DNA of 15,830 nucleotides. Origin: Flavobacteriales bacterium UBA4474. Its GTDB lineage: Bacteria; Bacteroidota; Bacteroidia; Flavobacteriales_D; Sanyastnellaceae. The DNA lies in assembly GCA_002389295.1 (NCBI GenBank), contig DGOE01000140.1, positions 1 through 15,830 of the forward strand. Reading direction: 5' to 3'. The notes beneath the pieces were generated by a model. That model did no database searches and was not told the DNA's origin. It saw nothing but the letters and a program-made list of their open reading frames with translations. The translations under genes and the position numbers were made by a program. This document shows positions 5,508-12,682 of this stretch, in pieces. Each line of letters starts with the position of its first letter. The stretch's first letter is position 1.

Positions 5508-7964
5508 ATGGGTAAGAACCTCGTTATAGTAGAGTCCCCCGCCAAGGCCAAGACCATTGAAGGTTATCTCGGTGGCGACTACGTTGTGCGCTCCAGTTAT
5601 GGCCACATCCGAGACTTGCCCGGCGGCAAGCTCGCTGTGGATGTGGAAAATGGTTTCATGCCCACCTATGAGTTGACCGCAGACAAAGGGCGGTTCAGTG
5701 AGCTCAAGAAATTGTCGAAGGCCGCTGAGATGGTCTGGCTCGCAACGGATGAGGACCGCGAAGGAGAAGCCATCAGCTGGCACCTGCAGGAGGCCCTTCA
5801 ACTGCCTGAGGAGAAGATCAAGCGCATCGTGTTCAGCGAGATCACCAAGAACGCCATACTCAAGGCCATCGAATCCCCAAGGGCGGTCAACATGCCCCTG
5901 GTCATGGCCCAGCAGGCCCGCCGGGTCTTGGACCGTTTGGTGGGTTACGAGCTTTCGCCCGTCTTGTGGAAAAAGGTGCGGCCTTCTCTTTCTGCCGGCC
6001 GCGTCCAAAGCGTCACCGTGCGTTTGATTGTGGACCGCGAACGCGAAATCATCGGATTCCAACCCGAGGGTTACTATAAGGTATCAGCCAAGCTCAGTAC
6101 CAAGGGTCAAGGCTTCAAGGCCGAGCTCAACAAACGCCTGGACTCACCGGAGACCGCTGAGGAAATTCTAAAAGCGGCGCACAACGATCAGCTCAAGGCC
6201 GACCGTGTCGAACGCAAGCCCACCAAGCGCAAGCCCACAGGTCCCTTCACCACATCGACCTTGCAACAAGAAGCGGCGCGCAAACTCGGGTACAGTGTGT
6301 CCCGGACCATGCAGGTCGCTCAAAAGCTCTACGAAGCGGGCCGCATCACTTACATGCGTACCGACTCGACCAACCTCTCCGATGTGGCCCTCGACGGCGC
6401 CAAGGCGCACATTGTCGGCACCTATGGAGAGCAGTACCACGAGCTGCGGACGTTCAAGACCAAGAAAGCCGGTGCCCAGGAGGCTCACGAAGCCATCCGC
6501 CCCACCGACATGTCGCGGACCGAAGTCTCGGGCGAATCCGATGAGCAGCGCCTTTACCAGCTGATTTTCAAGCGGACCCTGGCCAGCCAAATGGCCGATG
6601 CCATCATCGAGAAGACCACCGTGGACGTGCACATTGCCGGCAGGCAAGAAATGCTCGTGGCCCGCGGGGAGGCCATTCAGTTCGACGGCTTCATGAAGAT
6701 TTACCTCGAAGGCACGGACGAGGACAAGGAAGAACGCGGCATGCTCCCCCGCATGGAACAAGGGGATGCCCTCGACCTGAAGGAAATGCAGGCCACCCAG
6801 CGCTTCACAAAGCCCACAGCGCGGTTCAGTGAAGCCGCATTGGTCAAGAAGCTGGAGGAATTGCAGATCGGCCGTCCCTCCACCTATGCGAGCACCATCG
6901 GTACCATTCAAAAACGCGGATACGTGGTCAAGGAAGACCGCGAAGGCAAGGAGCGCGAATTCCTGTCACTGACGCTCCAAACCGATGGCTCCGTCCGTTC
7001 GGAGAAGGAAAAAGAAATGGCCGGCTCTGAGCGAAACAAGATGTTCCCCACCGACATCGGCAACGTGGTGACCGATTTCCTGCTCAAGCACTTCGCGTCC
7101 ATCATGGACTTCCAGTTCACCGCCAAGGTGGAACAAGAGTTCGATGACATCGCCGCAGGCAAGGACGATTGGCAGCGCATGGTCAAGGCATTCTACACGC
7201 CGTTCAACGCCCAGATTCTGGACACTACGGAAAACGCCGATCGCGAGAGCGGAGAGCGCGAACTGGGTGTGGATCCCGCCTCGGGCAAAATGGTCCTGGT
7301 GCGCATTGGCCGGTATGGCCCACTCGCCCAAATCGGCGCTCCAGATGACGAGGAGAAGCGCTTCGCCTCCCTGCTCAAAGGCCAAACGCTGGAGGGCATC
7401 ACCATCGAAGAAGCCCTCAAGTTGTTTGAGCTGCCGCGGGATTTAGGCCAATTCGAAGACAAGAAAGTGGTGGCTGCGATTGGCCGCTTCGGCCCCTATG
7501 TGCGACACGACAGCAAGTTTGTGAGCATCCCCAAAGACAGCGAGTACACGCCGTACGACATCCCGCTCGACTACGCAGTGGAAATGATCAAGGCCAAGCG
7601 CGAAGCGGATGCCAAAGCGCTGCTCAAGACCTTTGACGAGGACCCGGACACCCGCATCCTCATGGGCCGCTGGGGACCTTACATCAAAGCAGGAAAGGAC
7701 AACGTCAAGATCCCCAAGGGCGAGGAAGTGGACGACATCGATTGGGCGCGCGTAGAGCAGCTCAAGGCTGGCGTCATCAAGGCCTTTGCCGAAGACACCA
7801 AGTGGACCATCCGCCTGAAAGGGCGCCAGTACTACTTGGTAGCAGACAAAAAGTCCGTGCGCATTCCTGTGGGCGAGAAGATTCTAGAGATGAATTGGAG
7901 CCGTGCGCAGGAAATCATCAAGGGAACGGCGAAAAAGTCCAGCAAGGCCACGAAAAAATCCTGA
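5508..7964 (+). CDS. topA: DNA topoisomerase I
   Basis: This 818-residue type IA topoisomerase relaxes negative supercoils by single-strand passage. The Toprim domain at the start has E9 (V-I-V-E-S-P-A-K-A) and D81-E-D83-R-E85-G-E-A for metal binding. The catalytic tyrosine is Y282 in R-I-T-Y-M-R-T-D-S-T. The C-terminus has no four-cysteine zinc ribbons. It carries instead TopoI C-terminal repeats, seen as G601-R-Y-G-P, G659-R-F-G-P-Y and G720-R-W-G-P-Y, plus a degenerate fourth copy (G-R-Q-Y-Y), then a Lys/Ser tail. This is the usual Bacteroidota architecture. The frame opens at a TTG at 5472, but the conserved N-terminus (M-G-K-N-L-V-I-V-E-S) fixes the ATG at 5508. The next gene starts 22 bases after the stop, so the two are probably cotranscribed. 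Confidence 0.98.
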   Translation: MGKNLVIVESPAKAKTIEGYLGGDYVVRSSYGHIRDLPGGKLAVDVENGFMPTYELTADKGRFSELKKLSKAAEMVWLATDEDREGEAISWHLQEALQLPEEKIKRIVFSEITKNAILKAIESPRAVNMPLVMAQQARRVLDRLVGYELSPVLWKKVRPSLSAGRVQSVTVRLIVDREREIIGFQPEGYYKVSAKLSTKGQGFKAELNKRLDSPETAEEILKAAHNDQLKADRVERKPTKRKPTGPFTTSTLQQEAARKLGYSVSRTMQVAQKLYEAGRITYMRTDSTNLSDVALDGAKAHIVGTYGEQYHELRTFKTKKAGAQEAHEAIRPTDMSRTEVSGESDEQRLYQLIFKRTLASQMADAIIEKTTVDVHIAGRQEMLVARGEAIQFDGFMKIYLEGTDEDKEERGMLPRMEQGDALDLKEMQATQRFTKPTARFSEAALVKKLEELQIGRPSTYASTIGTIQKRGYVVKEDREGKEREFLSLTLQTDGSVRSEKEKEMAGSERNKMFPTDIGNVVTDFLLKHFASIMDFQFTAKVEQEFDDIAAGKDDWQRMVKAFYTPFNAQILDTTENADRESGERELGVDPASGKMVLVRIGRYGPLAQIGAPDDEEKRFASLLKGQTLEGITIEEALKLFELPRDLGQFEDKKVVAAIGRFGPYVRHDSKFVSIPKDSEYTPYDIPLDYAVEMIKAKREADAKALLKTFDEDPDTRILMGRWGPYIKAGKDNVKIPKGEEVDDIDWARVEQLKAGVIKAFAEDTKWTIRLKGRQYYLVADKKSVRIPVGEKILEMNWSRAQEIIKGTAKKSSKATKKS

Positions 7965-7986
7965 AGGCGGCGGTTAGCTTGCCGTC

Positions 7987-9153
7987 ATGGAATCAATCTT
8001 CGATTGGGTTGAGCCCACCGAGGCGGGACTGTTCGATACATCGGACGGGGTCGATCGGTTGAGGGATGTTTTGCGCATACACCGCGCGGGAGACCATCCG
8101 GACCTCGAGGGCTGCGTGGCGGCCATCGTCGGCGTGCTGGACCGGCGCGGCAGTGCAGACGGCGCCCAAACCGACCGGGCAGCCGAATGGGTCCGCAGCA
8201 AACTCTACGGCCTGACCGTCATGGACCGCTGGGCTCCCGTCGCCGACATCGGCAACATCGCCGCAGGAAACGCATTCGAAGACAGCATGGCCGCCTTGGA
8301 TGTGGTCTGCCAAGAGTTGACTGCCCGGGGCATCATTCCAATTGTAATCGGCGGCTCACAAGTATTGTCCATTTCCATGTACAAGGCTTTCGGCCGTCAA
8401 GACCGCCCCATCAACGTGGCCGTGGTCGATTCAACCGTGGACTTTGGCGGAGACCCACAACAAGTCGACGGCGGCAACTGGCTCAACCAACTCATCCTGC
8501 CCGAGGAAGGGCACCTGTTTGACCTCACCACCCTCGGACATCAGCGCTACCTGGTCGATGGCGATAGCCTTCAGCTGATGTCGCGCATGCACTTTGACAA
8601 CATCAGGTTGGGTGAATTGCGCGCGGACTTGGGCACGGCAGAACCCATCCTGCGCGATGCCGACCTGGCTTCCTTCGACCTCGGGGCCGTCAGGGCAGCA
8701 GACCACCCCGCGACACCCAACGTCCGACCCAACGGGCTGACCGGTGAGGAGTTTTGCCAACTGGCGCGCTATGCCGGCTACAGCGACAGGCTATCGGCCG
8801 TGGGCTTCTTCGAGCACGATCCTTCGCGGGATGGAGACGGCCGCGGCGGACAACTGGTCGCCGAAGCCACGTGGTGCTTTCTCGAAGGCGTCATGCACCG
8901 CATGGGCGACCACCCCCGCGGCACCACAGAAGACTACCTGCAATTCACGGTGGTGCTTGACGATGGAGACCACGAAGTCGTGTTCTTCAAAAGTCCGAGA
9001 ACCAACCGCTGGTGGATGGACATCCCCACGCCGGGCAGCGGCAACAGAAAGGGCAGGGTCTTTCTCGTACCGTGTACATACGAGGATTACCAATCCGCGT
9101 CCAATGGCCAACTGCCCGATCGTTGGTGGAGGACACAACAGAAATTGGTGTAA
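7987..9153 (+). CDS. Arginase/formimidoylglutamase-fold protein with degenerate metal site
   Basis: This 388-residue protein has the ureohydrolase (arginase, agmatinase, formimidoylglutamase) layout. Family enzymes bind two manganese ions through GG(D/N)H, DAHxD and SxDxD motifs. Here the first reads I-G-G-S-Q, so histidine is Q125. The second reads V-D148-S-T-V-D152, so histidine is T150. The third reads A-S-F-D231-L-G233, so the second aspartate is glycine. A conserved-looking F-F-E276-H-D-P follows. With at least three of about six metal ligands replaced, hydrolase activity is unlikely. I recall similar GGSQ versions beside topA in other Bacteroidota, often annotated as formimidoylglutamase, which points to a conserved non-enzymatic role. 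No signal peptide is seen, so it is cytoplasmic. It lies 22 bases after topA and upstream of the type IX secretion genes. Its real function is unknown. Confidence 0.85.
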   Translation: MESIFDWVEPTEAGLFDTSDGVDRLRDVLRIHRAGDHPDLEGCVAAIVGVLDRRGSADGAQTDRAAEWVRSKLYGLTVMDRWAPVADIGNIAAGNAFEDSMAALDVVCQELTARGIIPIVIGGSQVLSISMYKAFGRQDRPINVAVVDSTVDFGGDPQQVDGGNWLNQLILPEEGHLFDLTTLGHQRYLVDGDSLQLMSRMHFDNIRLGELRADLGTAEPILRDADLASFDLGAVRAADHPATPNVRPNGLTGEEFCQLARYAGYSDRLSAVGFFEHDPSRDGDGRGGQLVAEATWCFLEGVMHRMGDHPRGTTEDYLQFTVVLDDGDHEVVFFKSPRTNRWWMDIPTPGSGNRKGRVFLVPCTYEDYQSASNGQLPDRWWRTQQKLV

Positions 9154-9352
9154 CCCCCATGGTCCATGCCTGTGGTATCGGCTGTAGATGCGCGCTGCGG
9201 GCAGCTTTGGAATTCAGACCTATCCACAGGAAATTCACGACGAGGCCGGGATAATGCGGTTTGCAGACGCAATCCTTACTCAATTTCGGTATATTAGCCG
9301 ACCACCTTCGGGTGACTTTTGTAAGGAACCTTTTGAAAATCAGCTGATTGGA

Positions 9353-10303
9353 ATGAATCGCCATCTGCTCGCTCTGCCTGCACTCTTAATCTGCCTCTCG
9401 GCAGCGGCCCAACAGGATCCGCAGCTCACGCAATTCTATCAGGACAGGTTGTCCTTCAACCCTGCATTTGCAGGTGCTGAACGCCTCCAATACGTCAACG
9501 CCTTTTATCGGGACCAATGGAACGGTTTGGAGACGAATCCCCAAACTGCTTTGTTCCAATACAGCGGAAAGCCCGGCTTCATTCCAGGAGGCATTGGACT
9601 GAGCTTTTTCCAGGATGAACTGGGACAAGAACAGAACACCGTGGTCAAATTGGCCTATGCCTACCACATGGAGCCCGACGCCAACGGCGGCATCCTGAGT
9701 TTGGGCTTGGCAGCCAACTACCTCGGCAAGACCCTCGGCAACGAATGGATCTACATCGATGATGGAGACGCCGTCATCCCCCAAAACGAGAAAAACGGCA
9801 GCACCATCGATGCGGACCTCGGGGTCATGTACCGGGTGCCGGGCAGCTACTACGCCGGAATCAGTACCACCCGCCTGGCCGCTACCGACCTCAAGGACCT
9901 CAACATTTCCAGCGTTCGCCACCTCTACATGCAAGCGGGTTACGAGCAGGCTCTGGGCGATGGCTCATTGCGCCTGCGCTCACACTTGCTGGCCAAGACT
10001 GATTTGAACGCCACCACGGTGGACATCCATGCCAACGTGCTGTGGAACGACCTGCTTTACGGCGGTCTTTCATTCCGCCCGGGTGATGCGATTGCACCTG
10101 TACTCGGATTTGAGTACGGCACCACGAAAACTGAGAAATTGAGCCGCTCGGAGCAGATTTTCCGCTTTGGGTACAGCTACGATGCTACGGTCAGCGAATT
10201 GACCAACTACAGCAGTGGCTCACATGAATTATTCGTCTCGTATATGTTCAACTTCGAACGCATTCCCATGCAGACCCGTCACGTGAATCCCCGCTTCTTG
10301 TAA
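9353..10303 (+). CDS. PorP/SprF family type IX secretion outer-membrane protein
   Basis: This 316-residue protein has a signal peptide (M-N-R-H then a hydrophobic stretch, cleavage probably after A19 before Q-Q-D-P-Q). The mature start has the family signature Q-F-Y-Q-D-R-L-S-F-N-P-A-F-A-G-A at 27-42, followed by alternating beta strands and glycines consistent with an outer-membrane beta barrel, ending V-N-P-R-F-L. PorP/SprF proteins work with the type IX secretion system: PorP in Porphyromonas is needed for secretion, and SprF in Flavobacterium is needed for SprB adhesin export. The frame is open upstream to 9188, but the ATG at 9353 precedes a clear signal peptide. A 199-base spacer separates it from the arginase-like gene, so it may have its own promoter. 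Bacteroidota carry many paralogs, so I give no specific symbol. Confidence 0.92.
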   Translation: MNRHLLALPALLICLSAAAQQDPQLTQFYQDRLSFNPAFAGAERLQYVNAFYRDQWNGLETNPQTALFQYSGKPGFIPGGIGLSFFQDELGQEQNTVVKLAYAYHMEPDANGGILSLGLAANYLGKTLGNEWIYIDDGDAVIPQNEKNGSTIDADLGVMYRVPGSYYAGISTTRLAATDLKDLNISSVRHLYMQAGYEQALGDGSLRLRSHLLAKTDLNATTVDIHANVLWNDLLYGGLSFRPGDAIAPVLGFEYGTTKTEKLSRSEQIFRFGYSYDATVSELTNYSSGSHELFVSYMFNFERIPMQTRHVNPRFL

Positions 10304-10324
10304 GCAGGAATACACGAAAAGACG

Positions 10325-10364
10325 AAACCTGCACGTTCAATCATACGTACTTCTGAAACCTGCA
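10325..10364 (+). repeat. Two direct copies of AAACCTGCA in the gldK leader
   Basis: AAACCTGCA occurs at 10325-10333 and 10356-10364, 31 bases apart start to start, which is close to three helical turns. A third copy is in the gldL leader (11834-11842). The second copy directly follows TACTTCTG (10348-10355), one mismatch from the Bacteroidota -7 consensus, so it would sit near a transcription start. In addition GCAGG at 10304-10308 can pair with CCTGC at 10328-10332. Whether the motif acts in DNA or RNA is not known. Confidence 0.4.
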
Positions 10365-10410
10365 AGTCTCTAGTACAGGACGGAATTCGTTCGACATAAG
10401 GATAGAAACC

Positions 10411-11778
10411 ATGAGAAACGCTGCGATAATCGCCTTTTCTGCCATCGCGTTGGCCGGCTGCTACGGCGGCCCTGCCGGTGAGTTGGTAGGCGTGTACCCG
10501 CGGGAGGACTGGGTGCAAGTGAATCCCTACGGGATGAACTACATCCACTATGGCTCCTTCACCATGGGCCCCAGTGATCAGGACGTTCCATACGCCCTGA
10601 CCGCCAGGTCCAAGACGGTGACCATTCCCGCATTTTACATCGACATCCACGAGATATCGAACAACGAGTACCGCCAGTTCGTGGCCTGGGTAAAGGACAG
10701 CCTTTACCGCGACGTGCTCCAAGAGAATGACTTCGAGGAGTACTTCAGCACCGAGGATGAACAAGGCAGGGAACTTGACCGGTTCATCAACAAAGGCTAC
10801 GTGCTGAAATGGGAAGAACCCATCGATTGGGAAAACGAAGACATCTTCGATGCCCTCTATGATGAGTTCTTCTACCAGGGCTCTGACCGTTTTTATGACC
10901 AGAAACAGTACGATACCCGGAAGCTCAACTTCAAGTACTTCTGGATCAACCTGCAGGCTGCGGCCAACAAAAGCGGGTTGGATTACGAAATGAATGAGCC
11001 CAACCAGCTCGGCCAGTTGCACAGCATCAGGGGCCACAGCGACCGTGCTCAATTCGTCATCGAAGAAAACACCAACGTGTATCCTGACACCCTGTGCTGG
11101 ATCCGTGACTTCACCTACGGCTTCAACGAGCCGTTGACCGAGACGTATTTCTGGCACCCTGCATATGACGACTATCCCGTGGTGGGCGTCACCTGGGGAC
11201 AGGCCCGCGCATTCAATGCTTGGAGGACCCAATTGCTTGCCACGTGGAAGCGTCAGAATGGAGAAACCATGGTCCAGAAGTTCCGCCTTCCCAGTGAGGC
11301 AGAATGGGAGTTCGCTGCGCGCGGTGGCCTCCAGTTGGCACCATTCCCTTGGGGCGGTCCGTATATCCGCAACATCTACGGTTGCCCATTGGCCAACTTC
11401 AAGCCCATGCGGGGTGACTACGTGGAGGACGCTGGCTGCCACACTGTGCCCATCGAGAGCTACAGCCCGAACGATTACGGATTGTATCAGATGGCGGGCA
11501 ACGTGGCCGAGTGGACCAACACCGCCTTTGACGAGACCGTTTATGACTTCAGTCATGACATGAGTCCGGAGTATGAGTACAACGCAAAGGCGGATGACCC
11601 CCCCAGCCTCAAGCGGAAAGTGATCCGCGGCGGCAGCTGGAAAGACATTGGATACTATTGCCAAACGGGCACGCGTTCCTTTGAGTACCAGGACACATCA
11701 AAAGCGTACATCGGATTCCGCAGCACCATGAGCTACCTCGGCCGTGGCAAGAATGTAGATCCCGAAGACTTCAACTAA
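10411..11778 (+). CDS. gldK: Gliding motility / type IX secretion lipoprotein GldK
   Basis: This 455-residue lipoprotein forms, with GldN, the periplasmic ring of the type IX secretion system on the inner face of the outer membrane. The signal ends in A-L-A-G-C with lipidated C17. The body is an FGE-sulfatase (formylglycine-generating enzyme) fold, interrupted by a ~150-residue insertion. Landmarks are Y-I-D-I-H-E-I-S-N-N-E-Y near the start, L-P-S-E-A-E-W-E-F-A-A-R-G, G363-N-V-A-E-W368 and R406-G-G-S-W410, then Y-I-G-F-R-S. True FGE enzymes use a cysteine pair near the C-terminus; here one Cys follows R-G-G-S-W but the G-F-R-C position is G-F-R-S, so a structural role is likely. It follows the porP-like gene after 107 bases and is separated from gldL by 69 bases. 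Confidence 0.95.
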   Translation: MRNAAIIAFSAIALAGCYGGPAGELVGVYPREDWVQVNPYGMNYIHYGSFTMGPSDQDVPYALTARSKTVTIPAFYIDIHEISNNEYRQFVAWVKDSLYRDVLQENDFEEYFSTEDEQGRELDRFINKGYVLKWEEPIDWENEDIFDALYDEFFYQGSDRFYDQKQYDTRKLNFKYFWINLQAAANKSGLDYEMNEPNQLGQLHSIRGHSDRAQFVIEENTNVYPDTLCWIRDFTYGFNEPLTETYFWHPAYDDYPVVGVTWGQARAFNAWRTQLLATWKRQNGETMVQKFRLPSEAEWEFAARGGLQLAPFPWGGPYIRNIYGCPLANFKPMRGDYVEDAGCHTVPIESYSPNDYGLYQMAGNVAEWTNTAFDETVYDFSHDMSPEYEYNAKADDPPSLKRKVIRGGSWKDIGYYCQTGTRSFEYQDTSKAYIGFRSTMSYLGRGKNVDPEDFN

Positions 11779-11833
11779 TCCCACTGGACACCCATAGGTG
11801 CGCATGAAACCCGCTCCTGTCCTCCCAAGAATA

Positions 11834-11842
11834 AAACCTGCA
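11834..11842 (+). repeat. Third copy of AAACCTGCA, in the gldL leader
   Basis: The copy ends five bases before the gldL ATG at 11848 and continues as AAACCTGCAAG, the same eleven bases as the second gldK-leader copy (10356-10366). A position this close to the start codon suggests an effect on translation initiation rather than transcription, but the match could be chance. Confidence 0.35.
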
Positions 11843-11847
11843 AGACA

Positions 11848-12654
11848 ATGGCAAAGAAGACAAACAACAAGCCGAAGAAGAAGAACAAGAGCGGTGGAAT
11901 CGGCGGCAAAGCCTGGAAGTCATTCATGTCCAAACTGTATGGATGGGGTGCTGCCATTGTGATTGTCGGCGCGCTGTTCAAGATTGAGCACTGGGAGGGC
12001 GCCTCCGAAATGCTGATCATTGGCTTGGGCACTGAGGCGTTTATCTTCTTTATGTCCGCATTTGAGCCACCCCACAAGGAGCCCAAGTGGGAATTGGTTT
12101 ACCCCGAACTCGCTGATGACGAGAACGAAGCTGGTCCCAAAAAGCCCATCGACCAGTTGGACGACATGCTCAAGGAAGTCGGCGTCGACAACGCTGTATT
12201 GACCCGTTTGGGTGACGGCATGCGCCACTTGGGGGAACAAGCCACTCAACTCAGTGAGGTGACCGATGCTGCCGCTGCCACTTCAGAATACGGCGGAGCC
12301 TTGCGCACGGCCACTGAAAAGGTCAATGGCCTCACCGACACCTATACTCAAGTGAGCGAAAGCCTCACCGGGCTGTCTGACAACAAAGAGATGAGCATCG
12401 CAGCCGGTGAACAGCTTCAAAAGATGAACACCAACCTCGGGAGTCTCAACGGCATGTACGAGTCACAGCTGCAACAGATGGAGACCAGCCGCCAATTGTT
12501 TGAAGGCATGGGCGGTCTGCTGCAAAACCTCAACGACAGCGTAGAAGACACCAAGAAGTACAAGGAGAACATTGCAGTGCTGTCCTCCAATCTCGAAGCA
12601 CTGAACACAGTGTACGCCAACATGCTCAACGCCATGGGCAGCTCTCGTAGCTGA
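11848..12654 (+). CDS. gldL: Type IX secretion motor protein GldL
   Basis: This 268-residue inner-membrane protein is the stator-like half of the proton-driven GldLM motor that powers type IX secretion and gliding. A Lys/Asn-rich leader (residues 1-17) precedes two membrane helices at about 27-46 and 53-72, with the family signatures L-Y-G-W-G-A-A-I-V-I-V-G-A-L-F-K-I and G-T-E-A-F-I-F-F-M-S-A-F-E-P. K45 and membrane-embedded E63 align, from memory, with Flavobacterium K27 and E49, which are important for the motor. The rest (~100-268) is a cytoplasmic coiled-coil-rich region with Thr/Gln/Ser repeats. It is longer than the ~215-residue Flavobacterium johnsoniae protein. It is followed by gldM after 28 bases, in one probable operon. 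Confidence 0.96.
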   Translation: MAKKTNNKPKKKNKSGGIGGKAWKSFMSKLYGWGAAIVIVGALFKIEHWEGASEMLIIGLGTEAFIFFMSAFEPPHKEPKWELVYPELADDENEAGPKKPIDQLDDMLKEVGVDNAVLTRLGDGMRHLGEQATQLSEVTDAAAATSEYGGALRTATEKVNGLTDTYTQVSESLTGLSDNKEMSIAAGEQLQKMNTNLGSLNGMYESQLQQMETSRQLFEGMGGLLQNLNDSVEDTKKYKENIAVLSSNLEALNTVYANMLNAMGSSRS

Positions 12655-12682
12655 TCCTAGCCTGACCTACTGAAACAAAATC

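Noticed and set aside
5316..6062. Minus-strand open frame across the miaB-topA spacer and the topA start
   Set aside because: It is antisense to the conserved Toprim domain of topA and shows no recognisable family features.
9172..9200. GCTG-CGGG-CAGC hairpin after the arginase-like gene
   Set aside because: A 4-bp stem without a T tract is not enough for a terminator call.
9303..9314. CACC-TTCG-GGTG hairpin upstream of the porP-like gene
   Set aside because: The stem is only 4 bp with a stable UUCG-type loop and no T tract. It is too short to call a terminator or riboswitch.
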